From: Acanthosoma haemorrhoidale | Taxonomy: Eukaryota > Arthropoda > Insecta > Hemiptera > Acanthosomatidae | Direction of reading: 5' to 3' | NCBI GenBank assembly: GCA_930367205.1 | Contig: OV884012.1 | Coordinates: 48,071,239 to 48,135,238, forward strand | DNA length: 64,000 nt | Part shown: piece after piece, positions 56,706 to 64,000 of the stretch | Position numbering within the stretch: the stretch's first letter is position 1 | How the letters are laid out: the number at the start of each line of letters is the position of its first letter | Notes under the pieces: generated by a model | Databases searched by the model: none | What the model saw: only the letters and a program-made list of their open reading frames with translations | What the model was told of the DNA's origin: nothing | Position numbers and translations under genes: made by a program

Positions 56706-57669
56706 TGTGTTAGTGTATTATTATTTATAACTAAGAACGAATAAAAAATTTATTTTTTATTTTTAGTGAAACGTGTTTTAGAGACTAAACGAGTTTTATC
56801 ATGACTAAAAATAGTCATAAAGTCGGAGAACGACACGAGATGACCAATTTGGCAAAAACACCGGATCGGCGATTATATTATTTTATTTTATTATATTATA
56901 TTATTTAGTATTACCACCTGTGTTAATTCTGTAACTGTTTCCCGTCAGTTTTTTGCGCAAACATCAGCTTGTTTGTCTTAGCCATAACATTGGACCTTAA
57001 TCTTAAGTTAATCGGTTTCAAAAAGGTATCAACACACTGTTAAATTTCAGCATAGATATTTATAACATCTTGCCCTTACAAACGGAACCTAAATGTCAAC
57101 ACAATGTTCAAACAATCAGGGGCAAAGTGAAAGGACTTCAATTCGTTCTGCTAAAAAGAAACGCTGTAAACCAGAATACTCTGCAAATAAAACGTGCAAG
57201 GATCTCTTATGTGACAGAGCTTTAATCAATAGCACTCAGTTTGTCGCAGACCATAAATGTCTTTCATCCCCAAGGGTGGCAGCTCATGTGATGCTAACCC
57301 CACGTTAGGGAGTTAGTAGTTTTTGAACTCATGAGTTCAGACCCAGGGAATGAGAATATTATAGTAATATTGTCTGTTCGCTTAAACTTATTATCACTCA
57401 AAACATATTTTTAATTGTTGGTAATCACAATAGGGTAATTTAACCATTCATAATGTTAAATCGTATTTCCATACAATACGTAAGGAGGGATTGACAAATA
57501 TATAAAAATAAATCAATATTACAGGACATATTAATCCTAAGATAATATTTTGTGTGGAGAAGGAAAGTTCCAACATAATAATAAGTGATTACTGTTCCAG
57601 TTTGTTCCATGTTATTGGTGCTGTATGTATTATGTATATAACGTTATATTAACAGATGACTTTAAATGA
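56706..57669. other. AT-rich stretch, no supported gene
   Basis: A 71-codon plus frame at 57093-57308 (QSERTSIRSAKKKRCKPEY) lies in a less AT-rich patch, basic and cysteine-containing, but unrecognised. Confidence 0.45.
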
Positions 57670-57870
57670 TAATCTGTATATGCGCTATTTTAGGAGTAAA
57701 TTTTGCATTATAAAATAAAACGATGCAACATTAAAGCAGTCAGACATCGTAAAACTAATTCGCTTACTTCAGTGTCTGATGTTCCTTGACAACTTGATCT
57801 GTGGTAAATATTGGGTAGAAGGAATGATTTAGGAAGCAATAAGGTGAGTATTAAAAGAGGATTAGAAAGT
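57670..57870. repeat. dispersed repeat D, copy 2
   Basis: Aligns with 9475-9660 in the same orientation. CAGTGTCTGATG, AAAATAAAACGATGCAACA and AGGAAGCAATAAGGTGA mark the match. Old and degenerate, non-coding. Confidence 0.6.
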
Positions 57871-58034
57871 AGCAGTACCGAACTAATAAAACAATTAACT
57901 TCTACCGAGAGTACACCACGCGTAGCTTTTACTATTAAAAACTACTAATTTACTATTAAAAAAGAATATTAAAAACTCTGAGATTAACTAAGCAAACCTA
58001 GTGCAAAAAAAGTAAGCTAATAGTTCGTTAATAA
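57871..58034. other. AT-rich stretch, no gene seen
   Basis: Nothing recognised. Confidence 0.6.
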
Positions 58035-58301
58035 TATATATCTGTACCTCGGAGGGATACAACACTATGTCCATTTTTTTCCATATTGACTTTATTACAG
58101 AAAAAAAGGGTTTTTTTCATTTTATAACAACTGCATGATGTAAATAACAATAAATAGAATGTTCTGGTAAAATATTGTTTCAACATCTCAATAAATAGCT
58201 GTGCCAATAACACTTTTTGTTGAAAAAAAGTTTAAAACTCCTCTCCTGTAAAGTTATGAAAATGGACATAGTGTTGTATCCCTCCGAGGTACAGATATAT
58301 A
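58035..58301. mobile_element. MITE with 43-bp TIRs (267 bp)
   Basis: The left arm 58035-58077 (TATATATCTGTACCTCGGAG then GGATACAACACTATGTCC) is the perfect or near-perfect inverse of 58259-58301. Inverted similarity continues more weakly inward (ACTTTATTACAG against ACTTTACAGGAG). TA-rich flanks fit a TA-targeting (Tc1/mariner-type) element. There is no transposase. The near identity of the arms suggests recent activity or a hairpin under constraint. Confidence 0.9.
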
Positions 58302-61300
58302 CTTGGTAGACTTGGAATTTTATTTGGAGTTTCCATTTAATTTTGTAAAAATACAAAACGTGATATATACTAATATAACTAATAATATATGTTGATTTTG
58401 CTGTCACACATTGAGCAGGGTAAAATTATACATACGTCCTGAACTTTTCAAGGAAAGAGGATGCACCTGCTAGTTCACTTCAATTTAAGGCGGGCTAGCG
58501 ACCTGTTGGGAGCCTTCTTTGAATAAAAAAAGTTGCAAGGAAAGAAAAAGTTCTTCCTCTTTTAACTAATTCACCTTAAGGTAACAATTTGTATTCAATA
58601 GTGTCACATGCAGTCAGCATTGTGCAGCACTCCTCAACATTATTAATGGTTATGTAAAAATACTTACTCCTAACGATAAATATCAAGACATCCTGAGACC
58701 ATTACCAAACACTTGCTCGTGAAATGACAGACATTTATTTTATGCTGTTACTAAAAGTAAAGTGTTGAGGTTGCTTATCAGTATCTAAAGTTCATTCGAC
58801 CGTGTTCCACCTGGCATATAGATATGCCACCTTGTTGTCACCAGTCTGAGTTTTATATTACTTACATATCTGGTCGTAAAAGCGGACGTGTGAATCTGCA
58901 AACAAATGTTAGGGCAGGGTCTCTCCTTCATAAATAAGCAAATATATTCATGTATATCTTGAATATATAGTCAAATAAAATGCAACAACTTTACGACTGA
59001 AACTGAGTGTTGAATCAGGTAGATATCCAGAGCTCCAATTTTCCCGGGATAAGTGTTTAGACATCCATATTTCATATTCAATTTTATTGTGTTTTGTAAT
59101 CAAATATATATTTTTGGCACGATATAGTGAATATTGCATCGACATTTTAATTAATCTAAGTCTTAGCAGTTTTTGTATAAATATATACAATTGACGAAAT
59201 TAAAGGTTTCATGAGTTTCATGCTATTGTAATATAAATCGACTTTGGATAACTCCATACAGCATAATGTGCTCCTTTATAACATTTATAATGCCATATGT
59301 CCAAGTAGGAATCGGTCTTATTACTATTAATTTTTCACTGCACCCACAAGTTCTGTAATTTTTTTACAATCAAAGTTTATGAACCACGCGACCCTCTATA
59401 CTCTACACATTTATGAACATGATATATTGTTTACCGATTTTTTATGATACAGAAATAATATAGTGTGCATTAGTTGCCGAATTATCTGTGTGAAATATAA
59501 CTAATAACCAAGCAACTAGCACTTTTTAATTTAAAATTGAATTCTCTGAACATGAAGGTAAGCTTCATTTGCTACAAAATTATTAGTTGCAATGAGCCCA
59601 CTTTTATGATTTTCTCACAGAGAGTTCGCGGCTATTATCTCATTATATATCTCATTAATTATTTTTAGAATATTTTAAAAGGAAAAATGAATAAACTCTA
59701 TAATTAATAGCTGAAAGCAAATTACTAACACCATTAATTTGGTATTATAATACATAAAGTGGATAATGGACACTGGTGATTTCATTCCTTCACTGACTAC
59801 AAATTGGAGCGGTAATTACTGCTGATTTATCTAGGCATTTTCCTCCCCCGCTTATGCGGATATAAAACATAGATCTCTAAATCATATCTTAGAATTCATA
59901 TACTAAATGAAAATTTGCCTTTTTTAGAGTTTTTAATTTGAGATTCAATCAACCAAAAAGCAAATTAAGCAGGAAACCACCCTTGATGAAAATTGATTCC
60001 TGATATGATATCATATCATAATAATCATCGTAACGCCATTATTAAATGCAGCTTAAGATAGCATAGGAAATTAATTTCTTTCGGGCTCGTGACATGAAGA
60101 GCCTAGGTTCAATTCCACTCCGTTAATAATCTATAATGATAAAATGAAAGTCAATTGTAATTTAACACGATTTTAATTACTTATATAATTATAGTACTAA
60201 CATTTTACACACTATTAATCAAGATATTAATATTTTTAATTTCAAACCATGCTAATCACTTAATTAACTAAAAACTAACCTAATTAATAAATGCGATCAA
60301 TTACAATTAATTAATTATTATCCTGAGTCAAGTTTCTTGCAATGATCATGTTTTCTGCAAGTTATACTGCATGTTTTTAGTTAAAACAGAGGACCGTAAA
60401 TCACCAAATATATCTTTAAAATAGTGGATTTGACAATATATAAATGAATGGAGCATTCATCTATGGAGATCTCTGTTTTTTTTTGTTAGAGGAACAATTT
60501 CAAAAAGAACATAGACCTTTCTAGAATAGCTGGGACCCCCAACACCAAACATAGCGATGCGCACGAATATTAAATGTAATTCCTTATCTAAGACCTCCCG
60601 ATATGCAATTCGGGATATGTATTGGTTTTATGATAGTTATTTTTATTTTAGGTAAAAATACATACCTTTTGACAACGTAATAATATCTAATACGCTGTGT
60701 TTAGCAAAACAGGTGTGGGCAGCCCACTTGTAAAATAATGTCCAACGATAGCAGAATTATTACCTATTTAAATTTTTGGAGATAAATTTAAAAAGCTGCA
60801 TAACTTTATTCCCCTGATAGTGTGGTTGTTAAATAACAATATATTTTATATATTCGAGTCCTTGGAAGTTTATATTCGAGACGTAAAGAGTTTTATCCCC
60901 CGGGGGGAGGTAGATGTAATCTGGTAATAAAAGAAAATCCTTGCGTATTAGGGTCTGACGGGGGATGCATCATCCCCAGCCATCACCATGGATCACCGTG
61001 AATTTTTAAAACTTGCTGAACCCCAGCAAAGGCTAAGCAAATTACAGGGACCGCTTTAGCAAATCAGGTTTGTACTCCTCTTCTACCTAGTCCTCGAACC
61101 TCTGCGGTCTTAAATCGATCTGTCTTTCTGACAAGAGACATATTCTAACTTGTTTGAGTTGGAAATTATTCATCATCAATTCATCCGTAACAATTTCTAT
61201 TCACATCCCGAATAGATATAATATAAAGAATCAGTACTTCGGTGTATGGCTTTTTAGAATAATTGGGAAAATGAAAATTTTTCACTATAAACAGTCGTGA

Positions 61301-62514
61301 GGACTAACTTGCAAATACTGCCATCCTGGCAAAAATGTTTAAAACTTTTTTTCTAGAATCTGTTTTTATTTATAAATGCAAGTGTATATTAGTGTGTTTA
61401 CTCTTTATAATATTACTATAGTTGGGTAATAAAAGCAACTGAGGTCTTATTATTATTAATAATTACCATAAAATTTAAAAATATACTAGCGCGATCGCCT
61501 TACTTATTGGGAAGCTCGTCCACCAGTGCAAGGTAGGCTTAGTTTAATAAAATATAATAGAAACAAATCTTTGTTCTGGGACCATATTAATATGAATAAT
61601 AACAATGCGCGAATTACAGCACTGGCCAACAAAAAGAAACAATACGTCACATAGGGAGAGAAAATAAGTTAACAATAAAAAAACTGGACGTTATTAGAAT
61701 AAAAAATAAGATAAACTGTACAAAACACAAATAAATAAAAGAAAAAGACAAGAGCGAAAAATAATAGTAATAAATTAAATTCATAAATGTTAGTACTTAT
61801 TCCTTTAAAATGTTGCACCTGTTGATCAACAGAACAGTTATATTGTTGTAATCGTGTTAAGTCCCAAAATAACAAAGATTAAGAGCTCAATGTAAAGATA
61901 TTGGGGTCATCCTAATTTTGAACCCTTACCATGCCATTATATATTTTTTATGTTTAATAATTATTAATGATAATAATAGTGGGATCCATAACACCATGAA
62001 ATTGACTTCATTAATATAAACTTAACTATAGTTATTGTGAATCGCTACTGCAAATACATCTTGTGCGTGGCATCAATCCATTTTAGTTCGATTTCAAGGA
62101 GCGAGGAGAGAGCAGATGCGTATTTGTGGTGCAGCTATCGAGGCCTACTTGGGCTTCTGCTAAGAGGCGGACTGAGAGAAACCAAAAGCTGCTCTCAGAT
62201 GAAGAGTTATAATCTCTGAGCTAGCTCCTTTTGTTCTCTTTTGCCCCTCGTCCTCAACTCACTGACTCAATGGCTGGCATCATCACCCCTTTGTATATAA
62301 TAGCTAATCCTCGACGTTATGGGCAGGTACAATCGAAGAAGAAAGTGTTTACAAGTTACAGAAGAAACCTATAAAAATTGATCATTTATTACTACTGATA
62401 TAAAAAATAATCATAACGAAGGAGCATTGCAAGAATTAATTTTTTTAATCAGAAAATTTCATTGTGGAATTGGTGCCACTATTATGTATCATTAATAACT
62501 AACATTACTGTAAA
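58302..62514. other. long AT-rich desert, no supported gene
   Basis: Only short frames. Notable patches: about 59790-59860 (unique, with GGTAATTACTGC); palindromes near 60898-60977 (CCCCCGGGGGG; GGGGATGCATCATCCCC); and a G+C-richer unique island at about 62090-62330. None yields a recognisable gene. Confidence 0.5.
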
Positions 62515-62716
62515 TATCGATACTTGAATTCACGACTTACCCAATATGAATTATCTGAGGCGAAATCCTCGCAATGTGCCCGTTGTGTACAAAGGAAGAC
62601 GACGACACAGTGTGTTAATTTTTCCGAGAGTTGATTTGCCAATATTATAAGACATATGTGAAAATGTTGGAAATATTTTAAGACGTATAAGACTTAGGAT
62701 ACGGTGGAATAGGGAA
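62515..62716. repeat. dispersed repeat C (uninterrupted copy)
   Basis: ACCCAATATGAATTATCTGA, TTAATTTTTCCGAGAG, TTTGCCAATATTATAAG, GTTGGAAATATTTTAA and GGTGGAATA occur in the same order as at 28150-28242 plus 28630-28755. A LINE-B copy begins directly at its right edge. Confidence 0.65.
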
Positions 62717-63778
62717 TTTTTTTTTTTTTTTTCCTAAGCTCTCTAGTTAGAAGATTAGGGATGAGGGAAAAATAAGAAATATTTGGGTTGAGCGGATCCT
62801 TGTACTAGGAGTGCCTGCTTGAAGGTGGTGAGAGAGAATTAAGGAGTGTGGGAAGCCTTGGTAGAGGTTGGTTATTGCTGTACAGTGGTGAGAGTCCACT
62901 GGTGGCTGGGCCTAGAGTCTCTCTATGCATGTAGTGCAAGGTCATTCAGTTGGATAGCAGTGATGGGTGCCCGTCAGAGGCTTGTTATTGCTTTGCCAAG
63001 GACCGTAATGTCCACCATTTGGTCTGCTTTACCAGATCTAGAGAGTTGCCATCGTGCCGGTAGCGGCGGGGGTGTCATGTCTCGGAATAGAGGGTTTAGA
63101 CAATGCTTCATCGAGTCGAAGAACTTGATGTGTCTTCTTTTGATGGCTTCGGTGATGTTGGGGACCTCGAACTTTTCGTGCATGTCGGAAGCCTTCATTT
63201 CACGAAAAGGGGTATGCCATAGTGCTTTGCGCAGGATGTTGTTCTGGAAGCTCTGGAGTCGAGTTATGGTACTGGCATGTAGGAATCGGAAGAGTGGTGT
63301 CCCAAACAGCAGTGCTGGCCTCAGGATGCTCTTATATATTAACAGTTTCAGTCGAAGGGATATAGCCGGGCTTGTGATGAGATGCTGGAGAGAGTAGTAA
63401 GTTCTGCGTACTCTTTTCAACTTCTTCTGCAGGTGTTTGTAGAACATCATGTGTCTGCCTAGGTTGATGCCTAGGTAGCATATGCTGTTGGAAAGTTTGC
63501 ATTCAGTCCTGTCTATGGTGAAGCTGGGTGGACGCTTTCTTTTCCCATGCTGGAAAGAGAGGATGATACCTTGAGTCTTGTCTGGGTTCACCTGAATGTG
63601 GACAGCTCGCAGCCTGTCGGTGATTAATTGACTGGCTCCCTCTGCAACCTTTCGAGCTTTCGCTGGGTTGAGGCTGGTGCTGTAGACCCCTATATCGTCC
63701 GCATATGCTGCTACCTCACAATTGGAGTATGATGCTCCTACTATGTGCGCGGTGTAGATGTTTAAGAGTAGGGGTCCC
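62717..63778 (-). mobile_element. LINE-B-related copy, 5'-truncated in the RT palm, with 16-bp poly(A)
   Basis: Minus-strand element: reverse transcriptase from just upstream of YADD to the stop, a ~240-bp 3' UTR, and a clean poly(A) tail (16 Ts on the plus strand at 62717-62732). The poly(A) and an uninterrupted frame make this the youngest-looking LINE in the window. TAGGGA words at both borders could be part of a decayed target duplication. Confidence 0.88.
62974..63777 (-). pseudogene. LINE-B-related reverse transcriptase, C-terminal ~268 codons, uninterrupted
   Basis: The open frame extends upstream of its first Met at 63591 to the truncation point. In order: GPLLLNIYTAHIVGA, AAYADDIGVYSTSL (catalytic YADD), VNPDKTQGIILSF, ICYLGINLGRHMMFYKHL, LKLLIYKSILRPALLFGTPL, LQSFQNNILRKALWHTPF, RRHIKFFDSMKHCLNPLF and PPPLPARW. 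Motif A and the fingers lie beyond the truncation, so no active polymerase could form. No stop or shift occurs in the remaining part, which implies recent insertion. The Jockey/I-group assignment is from motif wording. Confidence 0.88.
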
Positions 63779-64000
63779 TAGGGATATTCTAAATTAATAA
63801 CAATGAGATATCCTCAAACTTAGCTTCAACGCTATTGGGTAGGTATCCTCTGACTTCAAATCAGACATGTCATTTTCTGTCATCAGCTTTACATTACATC
63901 GTGAATCCAATAACTTATGTTAAAAAAAAAATGTCGTGATACTAGACCTTCTGCTTCCAGGTACTCCTCCAGCTGAGCCATTCCTCTCCATGCCATGGCG
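63779..64000. other. intergenic to window end, no gene seen
   Basis: AT-rich sequence, then a slightly richer end. Nothing recognised. Confidence 0.6.

Noticed and set aside
60898..60977. Palindromes CCCCCGGGGGG and GGGGATGCATCATCCCC as a terminator or regulatory hairpin
   Set aside because: Short, isolated, no associated gene; chance cannot be excluded.
62846..63397. 183-codon plus-strand frame
   Set aside because: Exact antisense shadow of the LINE-B reverse transcriptase frame on the minus strand.
1..64000. CRISPR array, prokaryotic defence system or operon
   Set aside because: No regularly spaced repeats with spacers, no ribosome-binding-site-led gene strings; all coding signal is eukaryotic transposon.

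Overview
This is an AT-rich eukaryotic window (about two thirds A+T by eye) with no long host coding region. Nearly every recognisable protein-coding stretch belongs to a decayed transposable element. Jockey-type non-LTR retrotransposons, an IS630/mariner-like element, a Tc1-like element, piggyBac- and probable PIF/Harbinger-type fragments and a Mag-like Gypsy element occur together. With no intact operon-style genes, this points to an arthropod nuclear genome (insect or crustacean). The species cannot be fixed from sequence alone. The window is best read as a gene desert or a very large intron.

Two retrotransposon families dominate. LINE-A ends in a conserved tail: a short G/C island, then GGCAGATTGTAATTTTATC, an AATAAA signal, GTTGTT and poly(A). 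It has at least ten copies: 878-971(+), 4062-4306(-), 6955-7142(+), 7797-7900(-), 10368-12475(-), 13733-15939(-), 19540-20440(+), 43681-43848 (partly inverted), 52204-52817(-) and 55130-56705(+). LINE-B ends its ORF with RRHIKFFDS...PPPLPxRW and has copies or relatives at 9690-10135, 28243-28625, 34772-35262, 38104-39098, 52087-52962 (split), 53340-53715 and 62717-63778. All copies are 5'-truncated, internally deleted, frameshifted or stopped. The best preserved reading frames are the C-terminal reverse transcriptase at 62974-63777 (uninterrupted, YADD present) and the LINE-A copy at 13733-15939 (one frameshift, two early stops).

Layout. 1-9.5 kb: anonymous AT-rich DNA, a 340-bp repeat pair and LINE-A tails. 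9.5-16.3 kb: dense LINE cluster, including an internally deleted gag-RT fusion, a G-quadruplex-prone GT-rich block and a hairpin-bearing direct repeat pair. 19.5-25.9 kb: LINE-A relic, an internally deleted mariner-like element with both TIRs, a fold-back Tc1 derivative with about 300-bp arms, and a piggyBac relic. 28-29.8 kb: a LINE-B insertion splitting another repeat, and a tRNA-derived SINE. 34.7-39.1 kb: LINE-B copies, a small MITE, an LTR-like relic. 43.2-45.4 kb: a Gypsy relic (LTR, PBS, gag, protease, integrase tail) carrying a LINE-A insertion with an inverted 5' part. 48.4-50.4 kb: a recent tandem duplication. 51.3-56.7 kb: Harbinger-like relic, nested LINE-A in LINE-B, LTR-like relic with tandem repeats, LINE-A relic. 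57.6-64 kb: dispersed repeat, a MITE with 43-bp TIRs, and a LINE-B copy.

No tRNA, rRNA, CRISPR or prokaryotic feature was seen. I found no convincing new functional system. The most interesting content is structural: how these elements rearranged, nested and perhaps parasitised one another.
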